Notes: generated by a model not told the origin, from the sequence alone. A stretch of DNA of 64,000 nucleotides from Perca fluviatilis (GCF_010015445.1 NC_053128.1:5466127-5530126); one strand, 5' to 3'. Shown: positions 21,051-33,204, counted from the first letter of the stretch. Numbers and translations: made by a program.

Positions 21051-22117
21051 TGTTTCCCACAGGTTGAGAATTTACTTGTGGTGGTGGGTGGCGCAGGATG
21101 TGACAGCGCAGCACGTGATTGCTGGGTTTAGTAATAAACTAGTCAAACAAAGGTAAAAACAATGACTACATAACATTATCAGATGATTTAGAGAGAAATA
21201 ACCATTTACATATTAAACAAATTAGACTAAAAGATGATATAGATACAAATGAAAATGTTGCGACACTATGCTGCATCTGACACAGTTTCAGGGTAGTTAT
21301 AATGGCTGCACTATCATGCATCGTGAGGAAAATGTGCGATATGCCCTAACGTTGTTGAATATTGCGATAATATTACTTTTGATAAATAGATATTAAAATG
21401 TACTCAGTTCTGCTTTTCTGATGCTTTCAGTATTCTGCTAAAATGCTGCTTTGTCAATTAAATCTGTTTTTGTTGCCAAATGTTAATGGTTCAGCAGATA
21501 AAATACCTGTAATACTATACTATGATCCATACAGAAAGTTACGATATTATAAATCTCAACACTGTTTCCTCCTAACTCCTGTTGAAGGCTAGGGCTATCT
21601 AAAGTAAATTCTTGTTCTTTTTGTTTGTTAGATCATTGTGTGTTTTAATCTGTGTTTTGGAGATCCTAAACATGCTGTTCTGTCCTATACATGTCCTGTT
21701 GCACTCATTAAGAGCTCATCTGAGCAGATTTCTCTCATTCAAACAACTCTGAGTTGTAGTTTAAAACTTGTACAGACAATTTAATGAAATGAAGGGTTTT
21801 ATTCAGACTCATTGTATCCATAAATATAGTTAATGGATACAAGCATGGAGAACTGAAGGCTCGGTTAGCAACGATTAGCTCCAATTAGCGGTAGCTCTCC
21901 AGTCAGATCCGGTTAGCTCCATTATAATAATTTGATGTTATTATATATTATAATAATATGGAGTGGAGGAGACTGCCGCAACATTCTGGGAGCTTTCACA
22001 GCGGTTGCGTTTCTACGGTTTTATTAGTACAGTTATTCCCACGGCAAGACCACCAGCAGCATGCTACTACTGACGATAGCCTCTGAGCCTGAAGTGCATG
22101 AAGTTGATGCTGTCATG
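21051..22117. mobile_element. Probable hAT end and flanking repeat DNA
   Basis: At 21052 the sequence CAGTGTTTCCCACAGG looks like a hAT terminus. The opposite end was not located, and no transposase is recognisable. The remainder is AT-rich with TTAGCTCC words near 21870-21920. Confidence 0.35.
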
Positions 22118-23043
22118 CAGGCCAGCTGACAGTCTTGCCTGGGCCCGGGACGAGATCTTAGATGGGCCCCCCCCCTTGCGGCCAGATCTCTCCTTTTCCC
22201 TTGCTCTTCCTCTCCTCACATCTCTCACTGAAATTAAGTGTGTAATCAATCTCTGATCCATCCTGCTCAGACTCTCCGACAGGGCAGCGAGCCCCCCGCA
22301 TTTTTTTCATCTCTCTCTTTTTTTCTTTCTATCTCTCTCTCTTTCTCTCTCACTCTCCCCGTAGCCTGACTCTGTCCCTCCGTTGCGGGGCAGCGGGCCC
22401 CTCCCGCATCACTCTCTCTGTCACCTGACTGCAGCTGGATCTCTCTCTGTCTCATCCTTACTGATGGAGCTACCAAACTCAACTGTTTCTGTCAAAGTTA
22501 ACGTGTTGTGTCAGGCTTTTATACAAGCTAATGGACGTTAACATGAGAGCTGGCCTGTTACGTTACGTTACATGACTCGTAAACGTTGGCTGCGCTGGTT
22601 CTTACCTTGCTCTACGTTGACAGTTCCAGCTTCACCGTCACCACCTTTTTTTAAATATTTGTTTAGAAAATCTCTAAGGCCTCTATTTCCTTCTTCTCTT
22701 TTCTTTCCTTTTCCGAGCTCCGGACTTGTGCTGACCGGACATTTTGAGCGTACTGAACTTCAAATCAAGTGACAATATCAAATTTTGATCAGTGGCCAAA
22801 CCATTTTTATGTTGGGGGTGGGGGGGTTCTTGACCACCATTTCCAGGACAATTAGGAAGAAAACAAATAAAACGCTTTTATGTAATTCAAATATTATGCT
22901 ACATATTTTTTTCCACAAATAGGCCTATTTAAAAAAAAGATTTTTAATTCTTCCATAATTTAATGAGGGCCCAGTTCTGCCCCCCCCCCCCTACTGTGGG
23001 CCAGGGACAACAGACCCGTTTGTCCCCCCCTATCGGCGGGCGT
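22118..23043. repeat. 0.9-kb dispersed repeat, copy 1
   Basis: Nearly identical to 57163-58092 in the same orientation, from CAGGCCAGCTGACAG to TTGTCCCCCCCTATCG. It contains a CT-rich tract, the word TACGTTACGTTACATGACTCG and a GGGCCC-rich border at each side. It encodes no recognisable protein. Differences are mainly in microsatellite and homopolymer lengths plus a few substitutions. Possibly a non-autonomous DNA transposon; neither target duplication nor inverted repeat was confirmed. Confidence 0.75.
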
Positions 23044-23287
23044 GCTGTCATGCACGCGGCGCGACATCACGAGGGGGGAAGGCTGGAGACAGCTGGTCTG
23101 TGTCAGTGACTGTAAAAAATACACTGTTGTTTGGGGAAAAAATGTATTCAGATTTTATCTACCTGGGCGGGTCTCAATCTATCTGGGCGGGGCACCAAAG
23201 TAGAACCTATGTATGGGAAACTGTTGTGTGGGAGACAGAACGGACCCAAACGCTAGGCTCAGCAAAAACAGGTTTATTGAGAAAGCA

Positions 23288-23392
23288 GGTATGGGCCAGG
23301 GTGAGCCCTGTAGAAGTCCTCCAGAAGGGAATTGCCGAGGATTTGGCTGGCATCCAGGAGCGTTCCTCTGGTCCGTAACCGTTCCACTCCAC
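23288..23392 (-). pseudogene. Chromodomain fragment of gypsy integrase
   Basis: The minus frame reads [15 protein letters not shown], the core of the chromodomain at the integrase C terminus of fish chromoviruses; this domain is known to bind modified histones. It is joined directly to RNase H by deletion and runs on into the LTR. Confidence 0.7.
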
Positions 23393-23399
23393 CAGATGG

Positions 23400-24235
23400 G
23401 GCAGACAGTGTGAAATGAAACCGGTTAAAGAACAGGGCCCACCTAGCCTGGCGGGAGTTGAGTCTCTGGGCAGTTTGAATGTATGACAGGTTCTTATGGT
23501 CGGTCCAGACTAGGAAGGGGTGTTTGTTGCCCTCCAACCAGTGCCTCCACTCCTCAAGGGCCAGTTTGACAGCTAGCAGCTTCCGGTCCCCCACGCTGTA
23601 ATTACGCTCAGTGGGAGTCAGGCGGCGGGAGAAGAAGGCGCAGGGATGGAGCTTGTGGTCACAGGGCGAGCGTTGGGACAGGGTGGCCCCAACGCCCACG
23701 TCCGAGGCATCCACCTCCACCACGAACTGAAGGGAGGGGTCAGGGTTGGTGAGGATAGGGGCGGAGGTGAAACGGGTGTTGAAGAGGGAGAAGGCTGCAG
23801 CGGCTTCCGGAGACCAGATAAAGGAGACCGAAGGGGAGGTGAGGCGGGTGAGAGGGGCGGCCAGGGAACTGTAACCACGAATAAATCGACGGTAAAAATT
23901 GGCAAAGCCCAAAAACTGCTGCAGTTGTTTAACGGAGGGCCAGTCGACCACAGCTTGGATCTTGGCTGGGTCTGCGCGGAGCCGGCCACTCACAATAATT
24001 CAACCCAGAAACTGTACGGATGGGACGTGAAACTCACATTTCTCTGCCTTGACGAACAGCCTATTCTCCAGAAGCCGCTGCAGCACTAGACGGACATGTT
24101 CAGTGGGTTGGACTGGGTCACGGAGAAGATCAGGATGTCATCAAGGTAGAAGAAAACAAACTGATGGAGAAAATCGCGGAGGATCGTGGGGGCGTTGGTG
24201 AGGCCAAAGGGCATCACCAAGTACTAGGGGTGGTG
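23400..24235 (-). pseudogene. Gypsy reverse transcriptase and RNase H remnant
   Basis: Minus strand: [11 protein letters not shown] at about 24230 and a YLDD catalytic box at about 24135-24148. A frame break follows, then an open run from 23993 with [12 protein letters not shown] (RT thumb) and [14 protein letters not shown] and WTDHKNL (RNase H). The run then passes straight into a chromodomain-like end, so the whole integrase is deleted. Confidence 0.85.
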
Positions 24236-24239
24236 GGGT

Positions 24240-24778
24240 GGGGGGGGGTAAGGACAATGCCTGATCCTTACTAAATACCAGGGCTAGGTCATGATACTCG
24301 GGGGGAACAAGAGTTAGATCTGGGGAAGCCGGGGGAACGACTGATTGGGTGGGCTTACCGGGGGCAGGCGCTGACAACAGGCAGGACGCATGACAGTGAT
24401 TGCTCCAATTCCTGATCTTCCCCCGCACCCAGTCCACATTGGGGTTGTGAGTAATGAGCCAGGGGAGACCAAGAACAACAGGGGCTGGCCGTCAACACCG
24501 GTGGCGTGAAGGGGCGCGTCAAGGGGAATGCACGGAATGGAGAGCTGCTCAAGGGCTAAAAAGTTCTCGTCTGCCCCAGAGTCGATAAGTGCCCCCAAGG
24601 GAAAGGTTTCCTCCTGCCAGGTAATGGCGGCGTCTAGCAGGAGATGGAACGGCGAACGACAAATCATGAGGCGGGGAAGTGGAAGGGCTAGGGGGGGGGA
24701 GAGCTTGCTGGGTCCATGTTTGGCTTGATCGTTCTGTTGTGTGGGAGACAGAACAGATCCAAACGCTAGGCTCAGCAA
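24240..24778 (-). pseudogene. Gypsy gag-protease remnant
   Basis: The minus frame contains the aspartic protease active-site motif IDSGADENF at about 24565-24595, preceded by the TWQEETFPLGAL strand. A frame change and deletion follow before the reverse transcriptase. A short run after the LTR edge (24737) resembles a gag start. Confidence 0.7.
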
Positions 24779-25064
24779 AAACAGGTTTATTGAGAAAACA
24801 GTTAAGAGGGAGGAGTGGGTAGGCGGACGCCAAGGACAGGAGTGAGGGCTCTGGGGCTGAGGTAGGATGGTGAGGGAGCTTGCTGAGATGGGATGGCAAG
24901 GGAGCTAGCTGGGATAGGATGGTGACTTGTTTATAATGTTTATGACACATTCATGACAGTGTTATGTCACTCTTATGTTCAAGTAAAGTGTAGCCGAAAA
25001 TTATTTCAGTTTTGTTGTCATTTAGCTGAAAGAAGTCGTTTGCCATCCAACCTTTAATGTCTTA

Positions 25065-25620
25065 AGACAATCTAGGAGAGGCTTAGGGAGCCCCTAGATT
25101 TCAGGGGCAGATACAGCTGTGAGTCATCAGCATAAAAATGACAGGAGATGTTATTTTCAATGTTTCTTAGAGGGAGCATGTACAGGCAGAAAAGAACTGA
25201 TAGATGAATGGAGCCTTGAGGGACACCGTAGGTGACAGTGGCAGTGGAGGAGGAAAACTGACCTAATGCTACTGAGAATGTCCTGAAACAGAGATATGAC
25301 TTAAACCAATTTAAAGCTGTACCTGTAACATCCCACTGTTCAAGAAGTGTCAAAAGGATGTCATGGTCCACAGTGTCAAAGGCTGCACTGACATCTAATA
25401 AAATGAGGATGGCATTTTCCCCCAAGTCAGCAGAGAGTAACATATCGTTTTTCACTTTTAACAGAGCTGTCTCCCTGCTGTGACAGGCTTTGAAACGGAA
25501 ATGAAATGGGTCAAGGATCTCATTGGTGTCTAAAAAAGGCTATAGTTGTGACAGGCCAGTTTTTTCCAATATTTTTGATAATAATGGCAGTTTTGAGATT
25601 GGTCGAAAGTTGTATTAACA
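25065..25620 (-). pseudogene. L2-like LINE reverse transcriptase fragment
   Basis: The minus frame 25455-25072 shows RT motifs in order: LLDVSAAFDTVDHDIL, ALNWFKSYL, VTYGVPQGS and FYADDSQLYLPL (a YADD catalytic box). The upstream minus sequence to about 25620 continues the RT fingers with damage. The wording is that of L2/Rex1-type fish LINEs. Truncated at both ends. Confidence 0.75.
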
Positions 25621-26180
25621 TTTGACATGAAGGTTATGATTCTTTAAGAGTGGCTGAACAGGAATTAAAGGGGTGATAGAATGATTATATAGGGTATTTC
25701 ACACTGTTCTTTAAGGTCTCCTAATAGGGTATGTAACATTGGTTGGGCTGAAAATTGTCCGAATGCTATTTTATGGGCCCATAACTACCCTGTGAATATG
25801 GCCCTATTTGTAACAAGAGCTTTTCTTCCAAATATGGTATGAACATGAATATTTAGATGAGCTGATTGGTTTGAGCGAACCACATAAAAACACATTGGAG
25901 ACTCGACAGCAGGTCTCATATTTCAGACACTGCAATGTTTTCACTTCTGAGACTTTTTTATGCGAGAAATCAACTATATAAAGCTCAAATATATGGGCAG
26001 TTTTACGAAAATGTATGGCTAATTGCAAATTTGGTAAGACGTGTCGGATTTCAGGAGGTCCACAAAGTCTGACGAGACAGCGGCAGCCCCGCTGCGCTCC
26101 ATACCCAGGAGAGAGTCACCGTTTCTGGGATAGCTACTGGACAACCGGGGCTCGGGGCTCCGCGGAGCTGTCCGGCTGCC

Positions 26181-26650
26181 GGCATAACTATAATATATTT
26201 ACAGTTTGAATTTCATCACGCCACTTACATAGCAGCTACCCTAAGGTCTTACAAAGCTAACGCTTGTGTCCAATTTCAATGTAATGCATTTTTGTGAATA
26301 GGAGGGGTTTCGTTAGCTGCTAGTGTCCATTCAATCCTATGGGTAGCTAAAGATCGAGGCTAGCTAGCTAGCTAGCTACACTTTCGGCATAACTATAATA
26401 TATTTACAGTTTGAATTTCGTCACGCCACTTATAGAACAGCTACCCTAAGGTCTTACAAAGCTAAAGCTTGTGTCCAATTTCGATGTAATGCATTTTTGT
26501 GAATAGGAGGGGTTTCGTTAGCTGCTAGTGTCCATTCAGTCCTATGGGTAGCTAAAGATCAAGGCTAGCTAGCTAGCTAGCTACACTTTCGGCATAACTA
26601 TAATATATTTACAGTTTGAATTTCATCACGTCACTTATATAACAGCTACC
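26181..26650 (+). repeat. 205-bp internal tandem repeat of the foldback element
   Basis: Units start with GGCATAACTATAATATATTT at 26181, 26386 and 26591. Each contains GGGGTTTCGTTAGCTGCT and a run of GCTAGCTA. The third unit is cut at 26650 by the nested element and resumes at 35343, where ATAAGGTCTTC continues the unit. Confidence 0.85.
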
Positions 26651-26699
26651 CCCAGCCAGCAATGACATGTGGGGCCCAGATGGGGGCTTCATGGGCGGC

Positions 26700-27515
26700 A
26701 AATGTGGGCCCCATCATGGGCTTGCACCCGGGATCCACATTGGGGCAAGTCGTGGAAGCCCAGACATACTAAAAGTGGGACCTGTAAGGGTCTTATGTGG
26801 GTCCTAACTGGGTAATTCATGTTAGACCCATTTGGGCCCCACCTGCCCAAAGGGGTTTAAAATGGGCTTGCACCCGGGATCCACACGGGGGCCAGCCGTG
26901 GATGCCCAGATGGGTTTTAAGTGGGACCTGTAAGGGTCTTATGTGGGTCCTAACTGGGTAATTCATGTCACACCCATTTGGGCCCCACCTGCCTAAAATG
27001 GGCTTGCACCCGGGATCCACACGGGGGCCAGCCGTGGATGCCCAGATGGGTTTTAAGTGGGACCTGTAAGGGTCTTATGTGGGTCCTAACTGGGTAATTC
27101 ATGTCAGACCCATTTGGGCCCCACCTGCCCAAAGGGGTTTAAAGTGGGTTTGCACCCAGGATCCAGCCGTGAATGCCCAGATGGGCTTTAAAAGGGACCT
27201 ATAAGGGTGTTATGTGGGATCTTAACCTGGCAATTCATGACAGACCCATTTGGGCCCCACCTGCTTAAAGGGCGTTTAAAATGGGCTTGCACCCGGGATC
27301 ACCAAGGGGGCCAGCCGTCGATGCCCAGATGGGTTTTAAGTGGGACCTGTAAGGGTCTTATGTGGGTCTTAACTGGGTAATTCATGTCAGACCCATTTGG
27401 GCCACACCTGACTAAAGGGGTTTAAAGTGGGCTTGCACCAGGATTCAACCGTGAATGCCCCTATGGGCTTAAAGTGGGCTCTGTAAGGATCTTATGTGGG
27501 TCCTAACTGGGCAAT
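26700..27515 (+). repeat. Satellite array, monomer about 145 bp
   Basis: Five to six units marked by GGGCTTGCACC at about 26719, 26864, 27001, 27146, 27282 and 27429. Each unit contains GTGGGACCTGTAAGGGTCTT, TAACTGGGTAATTCATG and CCCATTTGGGCCCCACCTG. Units differ by substitutions and small indels (spacing 136-147). Confidence 0.9.
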
Positions 27516-27530
27516 TCATGCAAGGCCTAT

Positions 27531-27788
27531 TTTTTTTTTTTTTTTTTGAAAAGTATGTTTATTGCAGATCAACATTGGGATCAGACTGCATTTGTTCATA
27601 CAAGCAAACATTTATTACATTTTCTTATTCGTACAGATTAACAATAAGCAGCAACAAAGAACTTACAATTGTAATTATTTGGCGGATCCTGAATACAATA
27701 ATGATGAGGCACCGTAGTAAATATCAAGACTAAGAGACCAAAAAGTAAAACCAGTAGTCAAAGGAGATAAGAAAAATTCCCTTTGAAA
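27531..27788 (-). mobile_element. Retroposon insertion with poly-A and 13-bp target duplication
   Basis: Perfect direct repeats ATGCAAGGCCTAT at 27518-27530 and 27789-27801 flank a 258-bp insert. On the minus strand it ends with an AATAAA signal about 15 bases before an A17 tail (poly-T 27531-27547). It interrupts the last unit of the 145-bp satellite. No protein is encoded; it is either a 5'-truncated LINE or a processed transcript end. The source gene was not recognised. Confidence 0.85.
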
Positions 27789-27801
27789 ATGCAAGGCCTA
27801 T

Positions 27802-29399
27802 CTAAGCCCAACCATGCCAAATGGTTTAAGGAAGCAATCTAATGTCTAAGTCCAAGATAAATAAAAGACACTGACGCTTTGAACTCCAAGAAATATATTG
27901 TTAAATTTAACAACAAAAATGATCTTTACAAAACAATTTAAAGATCACAACATACCGGTAAAGAAATCAAAAATATATTTTAAAAAAATCTCTGAGAAAA
28001 ACATCTCTCCAAAAAAAATACATAATACAAAATTGTTACATTGAACAACAAACAATCTTTAAAAAAAAATTTAAATGTCACAACATACCGGTAAATAAAT
28101 CAAAAATGTTTTAATAAAATCACCTCTCCAAAAAATACATTAATACAAAATACACTCATGGCGTCTGAAGGAACTGTAAGGTGATGGCAATGGTTCAGGT
28201 GGAGTGAAGGTGTGGTGAGCAAACAGTCTCGGTCAGAAGACATCAGGTGGTATGGAGTGAGGAATGAAACAGGGAGAAGGCAGGGTTCAAGGCAGCACCA
28301 GTGGTATTTTATTTATCATTCAGAGTGATGTGGATTCATTGCAATTACTGTGTGCTGCAGAAAGGGATAACAAAAAGATAATACAATTAATGATAGTGGT
28401 CAATTAACACATACTGCAAACAAACAAATGCACAGGCTTTCAGATAGTACAACAAACAATATATCCACATTGCTTATGGCACATGGCTGGCAAACAATGG
28501 CATTCAGTTAGCAGTGCACATGGTAGCATAGCAAAGACACAGTAACTCATGGCATAAAACATAAACAAATGATAACTTGACTCACGTTAACTCCTGAAGA
28601 CTCACACAGGTTGCATTGGAGTGCCGGCAAAGAATGAGCCAAAGGGTTCACAATCAATTTATAGGCAACAGGTGAGGTGGGCGTGGTCAGGCAGCAGATG
28701 GCAAAAGCCTCTTTGAAAAAGTGGAACGGAGTTCAAAGGGAATGGGATGGCAAGAGTCTTTTCAGCGTCTGTGTGGTGGACGCTCCTTTTTCTCTTTGGG
28801 CTCTTGCAGCCCTCTCCCCTCCACGGTCACGTGCGCCGGTAAACCACTTCAACAGCGCCATTTCCACTTCACATTTTGAGTCATTGCATTACTCTTCAGT
28901 GCACCTAAAAACAAAAGGAGCATAAGTCAATTTAGCAAGGTTCTTTTTTGCTCCAACAAGTGCATGTTCTGCTCTTTCAATGGGTTGTCTCAGTCCGTAT
29001 TTTAGCGCTAACAGTCACGGAGATATTCAAGCAGTTTAGCACTGTGATGGCGGCCAGACAGCCGCCATCTTAAAGGCGGTAACCTCATACACTCACATTT
29101 ATCTTAGTTCATGCTGTTTTCCTTAAGATTGGTTTCTATATCTTTTCAGACACATATATTTTGTTGTAAACATTTATTTAGTTTTAAATAACTTACAGGG
29201 CACTGGATTTGGTTTACATATATACTTTATTAGTTTTGGATTGGTTTTCTAATATAACTGTTTCCTTTGAGCTTACCAGTGTTGCAAATTCCACACCCTG
29301 GAGTGAGGCATGCAGGCTGCAGGGACAAAGGGGTGGCATCTGGAACTACAGCAGCTTTATAGGAGTGGTGGCTAAATTGGACTCTACCACTACTTGTTA
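27802..29399. repeat. Unassigned repeat DNA inside the nested element
   Basis: 27890-28160 holds two diverged copies of a segment with CACAACATACCGGTAAA. 28190-28700 read on the minus strand has a TATA-like CCTATAAATTG near 28665 and a polyadenylation AATAAA near 28310, suggesting an LTR or promoter-bearing element, but its ends were not found. 29050-29085 has a short palindrome (GATGGCGGCC...GGCGG). No coding sequence. Confidence 0.35.
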
Positions 29400-29812
29400 T
29401 GTCAGGGGGGAGTTAGCTTTATTTGTCCTCAAGATATTTGAGTTTTGATTTGTATTGTCTTTAGTACATTTATTCAGTTAATGTTAATTAAGATTATATT
29501 TCTTTTGGAGTAAGTGTTTAGTTGTTTTCTTTTGTTATTTGTAATTTACATATTAGTGTTATTGTTAGTCTCCCCCTGGGTGTCAAACCTGGTCTGATCA
29601 CCCAGTATATAAGTCCCCTTTGTTTCTTGTATAGGAGGTCAGTTGTATTTTTGAGTTTGTTATGTTCAGAGCTTAAGTTCAGTTTGTTTGACCTCTTTTA
29701 AGGGCCCAAACTTTATCTTTATTTGTTTTCAGAATTTTTTGTGGGTAAAATAAAAAACCCTTTTTTGAAATCTCCTTGCGACTCCTCATGCCTACCTGTT
29801 TGGTCCCTGACA
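29400..29812 (+). mobile_element. Solo LTR with TGTCAGGG...CCCTGACA ends
   Basis: A 413-bp segment has perfect 8-base inverted ends and the layout of an LTR: a TATA box (AGTATATAAGTCC at about 29603), and AATAAA about 65 bases before the end. No internal retroelement sequence is recognised on either side. The 5-bp duplication usual for LTRs is not visible; the right flank was later altered by the hAT insertion at 29815. Confidence 0.65.
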
Positions 29813-30139
29813 AGAAGTGGTGGGCAGATCGAGGCTTAGTGAAACAGTTGAAGCAAATGTGCCATATTGTGTCGAGGCTTCGAAACAATCTGACACTCGT
29901 CTCAACGATGACACCTAGTGGTCACTTGCAGGTGTTGATCTGAAACAACCTTGATAATGAGCCATTAAAAAAATAAAAAATGTATTATTGTATTGTATAA
30001 TTTTTCTAATATGTGAAGCTTGTAAGGCTTGCAGACTCCTCACTGTGCATAATGCTATTTTGGTCATAAAAAATGAATATTAATAAAAGAAATCAAGCCA
30101 CAATGTCTCACTTTTTTATAGATTTTCATTCAAAAATAT

Positions 30140-30364
30140 TTATTTCTCTGCTGTGGAAGGACTTAGCCTACTTTGTGTTTTACAGATAATTTCTCCAGCC
30201 TTTGAAAAGATCCTCTCACAAGGGACACTTGTTGCTGGCATGCAAAGATATTTTTTAGCAAGGACATACAAATGAGGAAAGATTACTGCTCTCTCTTTCC
30301 AGTATGTTAGGGGATCATGAGTTCTGGGCAAAAACGCAGAGTGGAGGTATTTTTTCACTTCCAC
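30140..30364 (-). pseudogene. hAT transposase dimerisation domain remnant
   Basis: The minus frame reads YWKERAVIFPHLYVLAKKYL, CMPATSVPCERIFSKAG and LSPSTAEK, the hAT C-terminal dimerisation domain found in Ac- and ZBED-type transposases. The catalytic core and DNA-binding domain are missing, so this is a relic. Confidence 0.85.
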
Positions 30365-30444
30365 TGTGGCTTCAGCTGTAGCATTATGTATAATCTGGGT
30401 TTTACGGATACGATCATTAAAACGTTCCCATAAACTGTCCTGTC

Positions 30445-30504
<60 letters not shown>
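30445..30504. repeat. CTAT tetranucleotide microsatellite
   Basis: Fifteen CTAT units inside the hAT remnant. Confidence 0.95.
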
Positions 30505-30899
30505 TAATGTGTCACTGTATGTAGGTCTATACTCTGTCTGTCTCAGTCTATCAGTCAATGTGTAAATTTAAATGTAAGCCTAAATATAACTAAACAACTC
30601 GCACTATGAATGTCACTATATCACCAAATATCCACTATCTCAAAATCAAACTCATCTCACAAAAACTTTTATACTGATGTGCGATATGTGTTCCCGACCC
30701 TGTCAATCAAACGCTGATTTGGCGGACCATGCCACCTGTTGAAACACTAGTGAAACACTCCGGTGTTTCATTTAGCCGTAGTCACGTGACATCAGTGTTT
30801 TGAATCGCGCTTCGGATCAGTGTTTCGAAACATCTGTGCTTCGGGATCTCGGCAAAGCTTCGGAACATCAGTTTCACTTCAGCCATCCCTACTGACAAG

Positions 30900-32402
30900 C
30901 ACCATGGATTTCGTTTTCTAGTTAGTGCTCACCTTTCTTTGAAAAGAAGTCGGTTACCAATTGTTTCCCCTCATTCTGTTTTCTCTCCTTCTCATGTCTT
31001 TCCTTTCTTTTTGGTAGCATGATTTGGCTTTCTTTGAGAAAAGACATTTCTACAGCAGAAGTTTGCGCTCCACCAGACGCTCAACTGAACTGGCTAACGT
31101 AATGCATGCAGGTGGACTAAACCATTTGGCACATTAGCAAGGGGGGGGGGGGTGAGACCTTTTTGTATACAAAATAGTCAGTCAATCAACAAAGTTATTC
31201 TGCCAATACACTAACTTTACATTTCATCTGATATGAATTATGAAATGTTATTAGGAAATAAAAATATCCAGGTAAAATAAAATATATTCCAGACTTTTCA
31301 AGGGCCCTCTCTCCCCTTGGGCCCTGGTAATCAGTATTGGTTTTACCCCCGGTCCGATGCCCCTGGTGTCTGTGCTGCTGCTCGTCTTTATCCAGAGAGA
31401 GCGAACAGTAAGCAACGCACAGATCTGCTTCAGAGCTCTGTCTATCGTGATATATTAATTATTGTCCAACCTCTCCCGCTGTTTTTCCTTTTGGTTAGAT
31501 TCTACATCAGATTAAACAGCACACACCAAAAATACAGACCACTGTACAATCTGCAGTGTTATTTTTCTGGCAAAATAATATTTCAACTTACCTCAATTTG
31601 TGAATGTCTGATAGAAGTTCTCCTTGAAGTCACAGCTAGCAGCAGTGCTTTCCGAATGGACTGCTAACGTTTTGAGCGCGAAACAAGGCCTTTGCATACA
31701 GGCCCCTTATAGATGTCCTAAGAACTGCCTGACCAAATAACAATTAAATACAGTAAAATACGTAAATTGAGAGAATTAACAAACGTTAACTGCTCCGCTG
31801 GCTTCATTATGAATGAGCCTAATTAGGTGTTGTGTGCATAACAGGCGGAAAGAGTACTGAAAATCTGTACTCAAGTACAAGTACTGTTACATTGCTAAAA
31901 TATTACTCTGTTACAAGTAAAAGTACTGGTGTTAGAGAAATACTCAAGTAAAAGTACAATTTGTAAAAAAAATAAAAAAACTACTCAGAGTATTAGTTAC
32001 TTTTAACCACCGTCACTTCTCCAGACTAGGGCTGGATGTGTGTTTTCCTTTACCAAAAGTTAAAATGCCAACAATCTATTAATCATTAATAATTGATTAG
32101 ATACAAAACAAGTGTTTTTCCCTCATTTTTTTCTCAAACAGATCTACTGTACCTTTTACAGCCAACACATCAGTCATTGTTGGTGTATGTGCTACACCTT
32201 GATAGAAACACATGCTACTCCTTGGTCCAAGGACATCTGACACAGAAGTGGAAGAGAGATTGATGATGAGGCCTCCTGCAAGTCCTTTTCTAACAAATAT
32301 TGAATTACAATTTCCTAAGAGGTAATAAATGCATCATATTCATGTCCATAAAGGGACTAGCTGTCTGTGAGCTATTTGGCCTTATCTTCAAAAATGAAGT
32401 AC
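30900..32402. other. Repeat-derived DNA, mostly unassigned
   Basis: Contains a G12 run (31141-31152) and a GGGCCCTGGTAATCAGTA word at about 31317 of a type repeated in fish DNA. At about 31850-31990 there is a segment of repeated AGTACTNNAGTACAAGTA words resembling a hAT end. No coding sequence, and the edges are unclear. Confidence 0.35.
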
Positions 32403-33126
32403 CGTAAAACTTCGAATAGGATCCCGGAGTTTTATTTGATCAAATAGACCATTGGGACAGGCATCTATGGGATGTGGATAACCGTATGGGGTTATTTGTA
32501 GGGATGCTTGACATTGATTTTGTACCGATATCCGATATACCAATATTGTCCAATGCTTAATTTCCGATACCGATATTAGCCGATACAGATACCAAAACAT
32601 ATGATCGTTTATAGGCTTACTGCCCACTGTTCCTTGACTCCCTTGATACTGGGGATTTGAATGTTTTGAAGGACTAGCCAGCAACCGGTAGGCTAACTGG
32701 GGTGCGGTGCTTACTACCCCTTCGAGAGAAGATGCCAACTGAACATTTCTTTGACTGAGGTAAACTGAAAACAAATAGCCACACAAGAACAAAAATTCAA
32801 CTCATTCCACTCATTGGGGCTTAGATCTACCCTGCTCAAGAATTTATTTACTCTACAAACCCTGTGTGTATGCTGGTTGGCCAACAACCTACACCCAAAC
32901 TTTGTCTGCATTCGCTTTGAGAGGAAACAAGCTTTCCAATAAGGTATAAAATGACATACTTTAGTAATTTTAAACCATTTCAAAAACCGATACCGATATT
33001 TACCGATATTGAATTTTAAAGCCAATATCGGCCGATGATATCGAGCATAGTTATTTGTCTAAATATGTGTTTCTGCCCCAAAGGACAGGCGTCTGGGACT
33101 GGGCTATTATTTGAATTATTACGGTA
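32403..33126. mobile_element. MITE interrupted by a hAT MITE
   Basis: The left end (GTACCGTAAAACTTCGAATA) and right end (TATTATTTGAATTATTACGGTA) are imperfect inverse repeats. The inner blocks GGGACAGGC and AAGGACAGGCG also lie near each end. The 551-bp hAT at 32499 separates the two halves. Confidence 0.5.
32499..33049. mobile_element. Non-autonomous hAT element
   Basis: Perfect 8-bp duplication GTTATTTG (32491-32498 and 33050-33057). Inverted ends start TAGGGATGCTTGACATTG and are followed by GATATC/CCGATA words that recur inverted near the right end (AATATCGGCCGATGATATCG). No transposase. Confidence 0.85.
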
Positions 33127-33151
33127 GGCCTGCAACCTTTCTAAAAGGCCC

Positions 33152-33152
<1 letters not shown>

Positions 33153-33194
<42 letters not shown>

Positions 33195-33204
33195 TTTTTT
33201 TTTT
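33153..33204. repeat. Poly-A followed by poly-T homopolymers
   Basis: About 38 A followed directly by about 14 T. It may mark the junction of two poly-A-tailed insertions or a foldback; no target duplication was identified. Confidence 0.8.

Larger units (their letters stand above)
23213..24960 (-). mobile_element. Gypsy-type chromovirus retrotransposon, internally deleted
   Basis: Minus-strand order: LTR remnant with CAATAAACC (about 24960-24737), a protease segment (24778-24314), reverse transcriptase and RNase H (about 24235-23420), a chromodomain remnant (23392-23290), then a second LTR fragment (23290-23222). The two LTR pieces share about 60 bases (TTGTGTGGGAGACAGAAC on the plus strand). 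Integrase and much of gag and the protease-RT junction are absent. The chromodomain places it with chromoviruses. The element is defective. Confidence 0.8.
29815..30891 (-). mobile_element. hAT element with 8-bp target duplication
   Basis: Flanked by perfect CTGACAAG copies (29807-29814 and 30892-30899). Ends are imperfect inverse repeats (AAGTGGTGGGCAGATCGAGGC at the left; the right end complements to TAGGGATGGCTGAAGTG). It encodes the C-terminal part of a transposase on the minus strand. The target duplication overlaps the end of the neighbouring solo LTR, so the hAT arrived after the LTR. Confidence 0.8.

Noticed and set aside
22067..22482. Arg/Glu-rich minus-strand frames, also at 57139-57544
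   Set aside because: Produced by CT-rich tracts in the 0.9-kb repeat; the frame changes with repeat length between the copies.
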